A DNA stretch of 64,000 bases from UBA6985 sp946536225 (GTDB taxonomy: Bacteria; Bacillota_I; Bacilli_A; RF39; UBA660), in NCBI GenBank assembly GCA_946536225.1, contig CAMNEE010000001.1, forward strand, positions 677,730 to 741,729, read 5' to 3'. Made by a program: the position numbers and the translations under genes. Shown piece after piece: positions 52,807 through 59,332 of this stretch (position 1 is its first letter; the number at the start of each line of letters is the position of its first letter). Below the pieces are notes generated by a model, which did no database searches, had not been told where the DNA came from, and saw nothing but the letters and a program-made list of their open reading frames with translations.

Positions 52807-53505
52807 CTAAATCTCTGTATGTTCTGAAACAAAATTCATTGAAATTTTGATTTCACCGCCCAAAATGTTATCATTACATTCTGGATCAGAACCCTCTATC
52901 CATAAAACTATTGTGTACTTGTCAATGTCTCCAGGTTTGAAATCAGTTTTATGATCAACTGTAATTACACCATCTTTAGCAAACGGAGTAGTTTCTTTCT
53001 CTGGTGTGCCCTTTTTAGAGAGCTTAGCATATGTTACAAATTCAGAGTTTTTATAGACGCGAATTCTTACTGCCTCATCGACATGTTTGATAACGTCATC
53101 AACTAATAGCTCACTGTAGTAATCTACTACTTGACTTCCTGTGTTTTCAACAAAGAATGTATAAGCTAAATAGTTTTTGCCATTATGCGAACCGCCATTG
53201 CTTTCGTCAATATCTTCGGGAAGCCATTTGTATGAGATATTGTCAAAAGTCTCAGGTGACTTTGCATATAACTCAGACCTATACACTTTATAATTAGGAT
53301 CATCATAAATGATTACTCCTTGTTCATAATAAAGATTCCGGTCAAGCGTTATACTAAAACTTTCATTATTATAAATAATACCAATTACAAAATATGCAAG
53401 TATAAGCACAAAAAAAATGGACAATAAAAGAATTTTCACTATTTTGTTGATTTTTTGTTGATGTTTATATCTTTTAATAGTTGAAGAAATTCTTTTGTCA
53501 TCCAT
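52807..53505 (-). CDS. Membrane-anchored WIEG-family protein at the head of the filament operon
   Basis: 232 residues. A basic cytosolic N-terminus (MDDKRISSTIKRYKHQQKIN), one helix (about 21-46), and an exported beta-rich domain ending YTIVLWIEGSDPECNDNIL and GGEIKISMNF. The WIEGSDPE block corresponds to WIEGQD(I/V)D of the three subunit-type proteins, so it is the same family, but the AWF-type processing motif is missing. It may stay membrane-bound as the base or anchor of the fibre. Codon use is less AT-biased than in its neighbours. First gene behind a perfect consensus promoter. Confidence 0.7.
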   Translation of the reverse strand: MDDKRISSTIKRYKHQQKINKIVKILLLSIFFVLILAYFVIGIIYNNESFSITLDRNLYYEQGVIIYDDPNYKVYRSELYAKSPETFDNISYKWLPEDIDESNGGSHNGKNYLAYTFFVENTGSQVVDYYSELLVDDVIKHVDEAVRIRVYKNSEFVTYAKLSKKGTPEKETTPFAKDGVITVDHKTDFKPGDIDKYTIVLWIEGSDPECNDNILGGEIKISMNFVSEHTEI

Positions 53506-53588
53506 AGTCTGCTTCGCCCTTCATGTTTTTTTAAGCATATCAGAGATTATTCTACACTTAATTTTGATATCCTCTATAATATAACTAA

Positions 53589-53617
53589 ATTATATTCATA
53601 AAACTTTTTTATGTCAA
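53589..53617 (-). promoter_or_regulatory. Perfect consensus sigmaA promoter of the filament operon
   Basis: Minus strand TTGACA, exactly 17 bases, TATAAT. Predicted transcription start about 75 bases upstream of ATG 53505. No other promoter in the window matches the consensus fully, so the operon may be strongly expressed or held down by a repressor. Confidence 0.85.
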
Positions 53618-53642
53618 CATAAAACACTTTATTTTTTCGCTC

Positions 53643-53672
53643 AAAAAATACTCAAGTAATCACTTGAGTATT
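53643..53672 (-). terminator. Terminator of the GNAT gene at 53693
   Basis: Eleven-bp stem AATACTCAAGT/ACTTGAGTATT followed by U on the minus strand. Confidence 0.9.
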
Positions 53673-53692
53673 TATATTTTTTATATAAAAAA

Positions 53693-54241
53693 TTATTTAT
53701 ATAATTGTTCTTTTTCTCCTTGCTCTTTTAAACCTAAAAATTTATTATTCCATGGTTCTATTTTTAGATTTGTTAAGCTTAAAGAATATATATAAATATC
53801 AGCAATAAAATATTCATCTTTATCGTCACTTCTATCATATAATTCTTTAATCATTCCTTTTTTCTCATATAACTTGTGAGCAGCTGTTGCAAATTCATCA
53901 GTATATAGTCTAAAAGTCTTATATCCTTTTTCTTTTGCTAAGGAAATTGTTTTATCTAAAGTAGCTTCACCTAGGCCTTTATTTCTAAACTTTTTTAAGA
54001 TACCAAACCAACCTAACCAAGCAGTATCAGGATACTCATGATATGAGTATATTCCAGTTACACCAACAGGTATATTTTCATAATATACAATATTATAATC
54101 TAGTTCTTTTCTATAAGGATCATTGTTAATTTGTTCAATGAAATTTGCTCTTGCATCTTCTTCAGGAAATATTTCATTTTGAACCATACAAGCAATTTCT
54201 AGGTTATCTTTTGTTATTTTTCTAAATTCTATATCTATCAC
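53693..54241 (-). CDS. GNAT-family N-acetyltransferase
   Basis: 182 residues. Acetyl-CoA site in WLGWFGILKKFRNKGLGEAT (RNKGLG), then FRLYTDEFATAAHKLYEKKG. Substrate unknown. It follows the deoxyribosyltransferase-like gene by 12 bases and is probably in the same transcript with the S51 peptidase and PfkB kinase genes. Confidence 0.85.
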   Translation of the reverse strand: MIDIEFRKITKDNLEIACMVQNEIFPEEDARANFIEQINNDPYRKELDYNIVYYENIPVGVTGIYSYHEYPDTAWLGWFGILKKFRNKGLGEATLDKTISLAKEKGYKTFRLYTDEFATAAHKLYEKKGMIKELYDRSDDKDEYFIADIYIYSLSLTNLKIEPWNNKFLGLKEQGEKEQLYK

Positions 54242-54253
54242 AAGAAAATACCT

Positions 54254-54685
54254 TTATTTGTAAGTTGCAAGAAACTTATCTAATTCTTCTTCATCTTTAA
54301 AAATAGTTTCAAAGATATTATAAAGTGAATCTGTTGCATCATATTCACCTACTGCATAGCACTTCTTTCCTAAGCCATATGAAATACCTGCTTCTATATG
54401 ACCTGATTTACCTGCAGGTAGTACTAGCAAGAAATTTTTAGATGCTTTTTGGGCATTTAAATCTTCATTAAAAACATTTAATACAACATTGCTTTTTAAA
54501 TCTAAGTTTTCAAAAGCAGCCATTTTTTCTTCACCTGTAGAAGTATTATCTCCATAGCTATTCATTGTATCTTCGTTTTTAAGAAAACAATAGTATTTTA
54601 TATTATGTTTATCAAATAGATCACATATTTTTAAAATGTAGTCTTTATTTCTCATCTTACCTGCTATAAAAAATTCGTATTTCAT
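54254..54685 (-). CDS. Nucleoside 2-deoxyribosyltransferase-like protein
   Basis: 143 residues. The pattern FLLVLPAGKSGHIEAGISYG near 95-114 matches the catalytic Glu region of the NDT family (xPxGxSxHxExG), with GLGKKCYAVGEYD after it. Such enzymes exchange bases between deoxynucleosides, or act on related nucleotides. The N-terminus (YEFFIAGKMRNKDYILKIC) fits the family's Rossmann-like start. The gene lies two bases before the peptidase E-like gene's stop, so coupling is likely. Confidence 0.75.
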   Translation of the reverse strand: MKYEFFIAGKMRNKDYILKICDLFDKHNIKYYCFLKNEDTMNSYGDNTSTGEEKMAAFENLDLKSNVVLNVFNEDLNAQKASKNFLLVLPAGKSGHIEAGISYGLGKKCYAVGEYDATDSLYNIFETIFKDEEELDKFLATYK

Positions 54686-54687
54686 CT

Positions 54688-55335
54688 TTAATCCTCTTTC
54701 CTATTTTCTAGATGTTCCTTTGTTTTGTTTGGTTCATAGTAGTCTCCTAATATTTCTTTATTACCGTTTTCTACATATACAAATGATTCATTAGGAATAC
54801 ATGTGATTTCATGAATATCACTTACTTCATTAACTTCATCCACGATATCTTGATTACTTTCATCAAAATGAGGGAATATGTTTATATTTGTTAAACCAAG
54901 GCCTACATAATCTTTATTTTTAAAATTATCAAAGTCATCTTTATAAACAATTCTCTTTCCTTGATTCATTGCTCCTGCACTTACACCAATTACTATATTT
55001 CTTGTTTTTATATCATTTGCAAGATTATAGTTATTAATAAGCTCCATTTGTAACTCAGGACTACCTCCAGTTAAAAATACAACATCACTTTTTAAAATTG
55101 ATGAATGTGCTTCACTTTCAGATACCCTGCTATCAATATATAAGACTTCATTAAAGTTAATACCAATACTATTAAAGTATGAAGTAAACTTATTTACTTG
55201 TTCATCTGTTCTTTCATGATTATCAGGTACTGATGATATATAAGTAATATTCATACCACTTTTAATGTTTTTTAATAAATACTCTTTTTGTACTGAGTTA
55301 TCATTAATTATTTTACTAAATAAATAATTAACCAT
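54688..55335 (-). CDS. Peptidase E (S51 family)
   Basis: 215 residues. The nucleophile motif GVSAGAMNQG is the S51 GxSAGA signature, with DVVFLTGGSPELQ and a His in NIFPHFDES completing the fold. The family cleaves Asp-X dipeptides or related substrates (as cyanophycinase-type enzymes do). ATG 55335 is favoured over a GTG nine bases upstream that overlaps AAGGTG. It lies in a small operon with PfkB kinase, NDT-like and GNAT genes. Confidence 0.85.
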   Translation of the reverse strand: MVNYLFSKIINDNSVQKEYLLKNIKSGMNITYISSVPDNHERTDEQVNKFTSYFNSIGINFNEVLYIDSRVSESEAHSSILKSDVVFLTGGSPELQMELINNYNLANDIKTRNIVIGVSAGAMNQGKRIVYKDDFDNFKNKDYVGLGLTNINIFPHFDESNQDIVDEVNEVSDIHEITCIPNESFVYVENGNKEILGDYYEPNKTKEHLENRKED

Positions 55336-55350
55336 TATATTCACCTTCTT

Positions 55351-56190
55351 TTATTTTTGTAAACTTTTTTTAACATCTTTAACTAAATGAAACATACCAT
55401 AGTCTTTAATAGATTCTGTTGCATAATTAACTGCTGTTTGAAGAGCTTCTTCATCACTTTTACCAATTGATTTAAGTGCACAGAATACTCCTGTCACACA
55501 GTCTCCTGCTCCTGTCTTATCAACTACATAGTCACATGATGGTGCTTCAACTGTAAAAGTCTTTTCAGGAGATATAAACTTACATCCTCTTTTACCTAAT
55601 TTTATTATTTTAATTCTAGCCTTACAATCAAATAGTTTTTCAAACTCTTTATCAATAAACGCTATATCAACTAGATCAAAAGATTTTTTTATTGTTTCAA
55701 ACATCTTTTCATCATAATAATAGTCTTCTAATGTATCTATACTTAAAACTGCATTTGAATTTTCTTTTAAATATTTTACTAACTCGTATTGGGCTTCAGG
55801 ATAATTAGTACATATATGAATATACTTTGCATCTAAGTAACTTGTAGGAATATCAGTTGGGTTTAATACTGTATTAGGATTAACAAACTCACTAAAGTCT
55901 CGTAGTTGTCCATCTTCACTTGTAAATACTTGTTTAAAGACTGTAGTTTTACCTTCTACGGTTTTTACTCCAGATAAATCTAAGTTATATTGTTTTAAAA
56001 CATCTAAACTATAATCATCACCAACTTTAGCAGCAACACCAACTTTTGTAAAAATACTTGCTGGTATTCCTGAGTAAATTGTTGCACCTCCATAATTCAT
56101 TACTTCTTTTAATTCTTCGTTATCTCTATTAGGAAAATAATTATAATCATATGAAATGTTTCCAACAACTACAAAACTTATTTTATCCAT
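55351..56190 (-). CDS. PfkB-family sugar/nucleoside kinase
   Basis: 279 residues. N-terminal VVVGNISYDYNYFP with a GGATIYSG substrate glycine pair, C-terminal VDKTGAGDCVTGVFCALKSI with the GAGD catalytic Asp, which is the PfkB signature. It phosphorylates a sugar or nucleoside; substrate not identifiable. ATG 56190 is likely, with GGATGTGG upstream; a GTG start at 56199 is possible. First gene of the four-gene unit ending at 53693. Confidence 0.85.
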   Translation of the reverse strand: MDKISFVVVGNISYDYNYFPNRDNEELKEVMNYGGATIYSGIPASIFTKVGVAAKVGDDYSLDVLKQYNLDLSGVKTVEGKTTVFKQVFTSEDGQLRDFSEFVNPNTVLNPTDIPTSYLDAKYIHICTNYPEAQYELVKYLKENSNAVLSIDTLEDYYYDEKMFETIKKSFDLVDIAFIDKEFEKLFDCKARIKIIKLGKRGCKFISPEKTFTVEAPSCDYVVDKTGAGDCVTGVFCALKSIGKSDEEALQTAVNYATESIKDYGMFHLVKDVKKSLQK

Positions 56191-56220
56191 TATAACCACA
56201 TCCAGTCACAATTATAACAT

Positions 56221-56250
56221 AATAAAGACTAGTTTTTACTAGTCTTTATT
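56221..56250. terminator. Perfect 13-bp inverted repeat after the CxxC protein gene
   Basis: AATAAAGACTAGT/ACTAGTCTTTATT with a four-base loop. It overlaps the stop of the gene at 56229. No U-run beyond the stem on the minus strand, so a symmetrical terminator or RNA-processing hairpin. Confidence 0.6.
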
Positions 56251-56699
56251 CTTGATAGTGTTTTATCTTTTTCTTCTTTACCTATTTTATATTCTTCTCT
56301 ATCTTTTGCAATATGAGTTCTTAGTTCATTAACCAACTCTTCATTAGTCATTTCTTGATTATCTTTTAACATTGTATAAGCAACATTTTGCAGTTTAATC
56401 ATTCTATCACTTCTATACCATGAAAATTGTCCGTGACCAAAATGGTACTCATCATAGTAAGCTGCATCTATAACTGGATATCTTGTTTTAGGATCTTTTT
56501 CTCTACAAAAAAGGCATTCACAATAACTTGAGTCTCTACATTGATATAATCCATCCCAACCAGTATAAACAGCTATGTGGTCACATGTTTTTTGGTAATC
56601 TTCTATTTTCTCATTTATCTCTTCAAGTTCTCTTTCTAACTTTTCTTTTTCTTCAAATAATTTTTGATTAGTTAATAACTTTTCTACGTTATTATCCAT
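56229..56699 (-). CDS. Coiled-coil protein with Cys cluster, unknown function
   Basis: 156 residues. N-terminal coiled coil about 8-40 (LFEEKEKLERELEEINEKIE), then a compact Cys/His region (CDHIAVYTGWDGLYQCRDSS, CECLFC) that could bind zinc, and a charged helical tail. The HFGHGQFSWYRSDR stretch is striking. No family recognised. Single gene with AGGAGG upstream of ATG 56699. Confidence 0.6.
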   Translation of the reverse strand: MDNNVEKLLTNQKLFEEKEKLERELEEINEKIEDYQKTCDHIAVYTGWDGLYQCRDSSYCECLFCREKDPKTRYPVIDAAYYDEYHFGHGQFSWYRSDRMIKLQNVAYTMLKDNQEMTNEELVNELRTHIAKDREEYKIGKEEKDKTLSRIKTSKN

Positions 56700-56729
56700 A
56701 TAAACCTCCTATTTATAATATATATCATA

Positions 56730-56757
56730 AAAGAAATTAGAAAGCTCTAATTTCTTT
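56730..56757 (-). terminator. Terminator behind the APH relic
   Basis: Twelve-bp stem AAAGAAATTAGA/TCTAATTTCTTT with a four-base loop. It follows the relic at 56756-56806 and probably belonged to the lost gene. Confidence 0.75.
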
Positions 56758-56806
56758 ATTTTTCTAAAAGATTTTTTATAGTTTCAAAGTAATTTAAATA
56801 TGTAGA
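56756..56806 (-). pseudogene. 3' remnant of an APH-type kinase gene
   Basis: Sixteen codons and a stop in one frame read STYLNYFETIKNLLEK, almost the C-terminus of the intact APH-like protein at 58404-59216 (STYIEYFETIKKLIDNK). An in-frame stop lies directly before it, seven codons beyond the stop of the C39 peptidase gene, and there is no start. The matching tail implies a lost paralogue whose body was replaced by the peptidase gene. Confidence 0.65.
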
Positions 56807-56824
56807 TCACCTATTCTTTGTTTA

Positions 56825-57859
56825 TCATTTTTCAAACTTTGCAATTATATTACCTTTCCCTAGGTTTTCTAGATTATCTATGTGACCTATTTTTGTATAA
56901 CTATATGATGTATCAAATGATTTATAGAATATTACTAAACAATTATTTCCATATAACATAACGTCCCCTTTTTCAATATGCTTAGGATTATAAGAATTGG
57001 TTGCGAGTGTATTATTCATATAAACATATTTTTCATTACCATTTAGTTCAGTCATAGTAAATTCTTGTGGCAATAAGTTTAAAAATTCTTCTACAGTCTT
57101 ATTATTTTCTAATGTAAGTGTATAAGTTTTATTATTAATAATTACTTTCGCATCAGTCATATTTACATTGTTCTCCTTCGTATCATTTATTTTATCAGCA
57201 ATAAATATTGTATTCTTTTCAAATATACCAAATGCAAATCCAAGTTTTAAAAAAGCCGGCATATTTTCAAAGGACTCGAAACTTGTTCTATTGATAAACT
57301 CTTTTATACTTATTTCTTCTATATATCCATATGGATTAGCAATAGTTATTTTATCATTTGGTATATCTATTCCAATTACTAGAGAATAATGTAATGTCCA
57401 TTCACCCTTATATTTTGCTGCCCATTCAAATGGTACAGGTATTCCTTTAGATAAACTAATATATACTTTATCAATTAGTTCAGAACTCTTTAAATATTTA
57501 TACATTGTTGTTTTATAATTAGGAAACTCTTTATTCATTTCTTGTTCGAATGATTTACCAGTTGAAGTAACTACTTTACCATATTTATCAAATAAGCTTT
57601 TTTCAGTTATATTTTGATCATTATTCCACTTAGCAAACATTTCAATTACCGCGTATCCACATGAAACATTTTGTTCAAATACTTGTACGTTATCTATTAA
57701 AAAGACTTCTTTATAAATTTCACTTGAATATATATTACTATAATCATCTAAGACTTTATCTGTTTTATGTTTTAGATTAATAAAAGCTACTAATATAACT
57801 ATTAAAAGTAATATAAATATAATTAATAAAGCTACTAATACTCTTTTAAGTATTTTCAT
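56825..57859 (-). CDS. C39-like cysteine peptidase fused to a cyclophilin-like domain
   Basis: 344 residues. N-terminal signal/anchor helix (7-28). A papain-like C39_2 domain has Cys67 (QNVSCGYAV), His157 (WTLHYSLVIG) and Asn175 (IANPYG). From about 234 a cyclophilin-like 2 domain follows (INNKTYTLTLENNKTVEEFL; EKGDVMLYGNNCLVIFYKSF). The exported peptidase could mature or degrade a surface peptide, the other domain may bind a ligand. The pairing of the two domains is unusual. AGGTG ribosome site. A relic of an APH gene follows directly. Confidence 0.75.
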   Translation of the reverse strand: MKILKRVLVALLIIFILLLIVILVAFINLKHKTDKVLDDYSNIYSSEIYKEVFLIDNVQVFEQNVSCGYAVIEMFAKWNNDQNITEKSLFDKYGKVVTSTGKSFEQEMNKEFPNYKTTMYKYLKSSELIDKVYISLSKGIPVPFEWAAKYKGEWTLHYSLVIGIDIPNDKITIANPYGYIEEISIKEFINRTSFESFENMPAFLKLGFAFGIFEKNTIFIADKINDTKENNVNMTDAKVIINNKTYTLTLENNKTVEEFLNLLPQEFTMTELNGNEKYVYMNNTLATNSYNPKHIEKGDVMLYGNNCLVIFYKSFDTSYSYTKIGHIDNLENLGKGNIIAKFEK

Positions 57860-57934
57860 ATGAACACCTCAAGTATATTATATCATAATTGATAATAATA
57901 TTTAGACTGTCAAAAATAAATTTACTACAAATAA

Positions 57935-57956
57935 AAAGACTAGTTTCCTAGTCTTT
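57935..57956 (-). terminator. Terminator of the 86-residue protein gene
   Basis: Perfect nine-bp stem AAAGACTAG/CTAGTCTTT with a TTTC-type loop, and U-rich on the minus strand. Confidence 0.85.
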
Positions 57957-57978
57957 TAAAAGTGTAATATTATTTAAA

Positions 57979-58239
57979 CTATTCATCTTCATAATAGTCA
58001 TCACTATCTAGTGAGTCTCCTTCTTCTTTTTCACTAAACTGACTTGCTTTATATTTTCCTTTTTTAATCTCTTCTTTTTCATATTTAGTTAAGCCATATA
58101 ACTTATCATCTGAAGATCTATACTTTTCTTTTCCCTTTAAATCATCTTCGGTAAAACCTTTGATGATTGCAAAAATAATTATTAAAGGAAATGCTAAAAC
58201 ATATAAACTAATTTTTAAAATTTTCCAAGCTTTTTTCAT
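57979..58239 (-). CDS. Small single-pass membrane protein, 86 residues
   Basis: MKKAWKILKISLYVLAFPLI begins a helix with a positive start, followed by a charged tail rich in Lys, Glu and Asp ending SDDYYEDE. The start at ATG 58239 is favoured because a small gene ends five bases upstream (58245); a longer frame to 58287 runs through that gene. No known family. Part of the three-gene unit with the 46-residue and APH genes. Confidence 0.55.
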   Translation of the reverse strand: MKKAWKILKISLYVLAFPLIIIFAIIKGFTEDDLKGKEKYRSSDDKLYGLTKYEKEEIKKGKYKASQFSEKEEGDSLDSDDYYEDE

Positions 58240-58244
58240 AATAC

Positions 58245-58385
58245 TTAATCTACTTTTATTCCTTTCAATGTAAAAGTACCTAGCCATTCAGGGTGTTCCA
58301 TGTTATCTCTTACATAATTATATAAATATAAATATTCATCAAGATTAACATTGTTACTTTCTTCTTTTAAATCAGTTAATTTCAT
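58245..58385 (-). CDS. 46-residue small protein
   Basis: ATG 58385 with AAGGAG eleven bases upstream; ends at TAA 58245, five bases before the next start. The protein (MKLTDLKEESNNVNLDEYLY, ending LGTFTLKGIKVD) is soluble and acidic. It lies between the APH-type kinase gene (stop 58404) and the membrane protein gene (start 58239), so the three look like one operon. Confidence 0.55.
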   Translation of the reverse strand: MKLTDLKEESNNVNLDEYLYLYNYVRDNMEHPEWLGTFTLKGIKVD

Positions 58386-58403
58386 ATAAGTACTATCTCC
58401 TTT

Positions 58404-59216
58404 TTATTTATTATCTATTAATTTCTTTATAGTCTCAAAGTATTCTATATATGTAGAATAGTCTTCTCTTGCATATTTATACGTTCTACATAATCTTATA
58501 TAGAATTGAACTACCATCATTGCTCTTTTATATTCCGAGTCTTTTTCAAAGAATTTCAGTAATTCATTTAAGTCTACTTTAGTATATATATCTACATCAG
58601 AAAATATAGCAAAGTAAAAATCATATAAAGGATCTCCTACAACTCCCATTGGATCTATAACATATAGTTTATTATCATTAATAATAAAATTATGAATTCC
58701 AAAGTCACCATGTAATAAGAATGGTTCGACTTTGTATTTACTAATTATTTTAATTACATTTCTTACTACTGAATCATCTAGTTCTCCATCTTTAACAATG
58801 CTATTGGAATAATCTAGTTCGGATAGTAAGAATTCTTCCCAGGTTTTATGATCATCATTAAAATAACCAAATCCTTCATAATCTATTTTTTTATAATTTG
58901 AAGTAATATCATAAACAGTATTAATATAATAATCGGTATCAAGAGAATTATCATATTTTTTTCCAGGTAAAAAAGACAAACATGCATATCCTAATTCATG
59001 ATTAACATAGTATAGTTTTTGAAAAAATTTATTTTCTTCATTAGCAAGAAATGCTTCATATACATTTAAATCATATTCGTTACTACATTTGATTAAATAT
59101 TTATCACATATACTAAAAACTTTAGCTTCTGATTTACCTTCTGTAAATTCATGAATATCTTCTTCTCTAAATTCTATATTTAGTTTCTTTTTTATATCTT
59201 CTAAGATGTTATTCAT
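58404..59216 (-). CDS. Aminoglycoside phosphotransferase (APH)-type kinase
   Basis: 270 residues. APH/choline-kinase fold: catalytic HGDFGIHNF (Asp, Asn) near 169-177 and the metal Asp in YVIDPMGVVGDPLYDFYFAI. N-terminal KVFSICDKYLIKCSN has the ATP-binding Lys. It may phosphorylate an aminoglycoside, a sugar or a glycated amine; there is no clear resistance context. AGGTGAT precedes ATG 59216. A remnant of a paralogue lies at 56756. Confidence 0.8.
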   Translation of the reverse strand: MNNILEDIKKKLNIEFREEDIHEFTEGKSEAKVFSICDKYLIKCSNEYDLNVYEAFLANEENKFFQKLYYVNHELGYACLSFLPGKKYDNSLDTDYYINTVYDITSNYKKIDYEGFGYFNDDHKTWEEFLLSELDYSNSIVKDGELDDSVVRNVIKIISKYKVEPFLLHGDFGIHNFIINDNKLYVIDPMGVVGDPLYDFYFAIFSDVDIYTKVDLNELLKFFEKDSEYKRAMMVVQFYIRLCRTYKYAREDYSTYIEYFETIKKLIDNK

Positions 59217-59284
59217 ACTATCACCTATGTTGATTATATCATAATAATTTAATTGAATAGTTTATTTATCATCTATTAATCAAT

Positions 59285-59316
59285 AAAAAATTAAGTATAT
59301 TCCAACTTAATTTTTT
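59285..59316 (-). terminator. Terminator of the HEPN-motif protein gene
   Basis: Stem AAAAAATTAAGT/ACTTAATTTTTT; U-run built into the 3' arm. Confidence 0.8.
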
Positions 59317-59332
59317 ATACTAATTAAATATA

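Noticed and set aside
58404..59216. Aminoglycoside resistance gene
   Set aside because: The APH fold is shared by many sugar and choline kinases, and nothing in the context (mobile element, other resistance genes) supports resistance.
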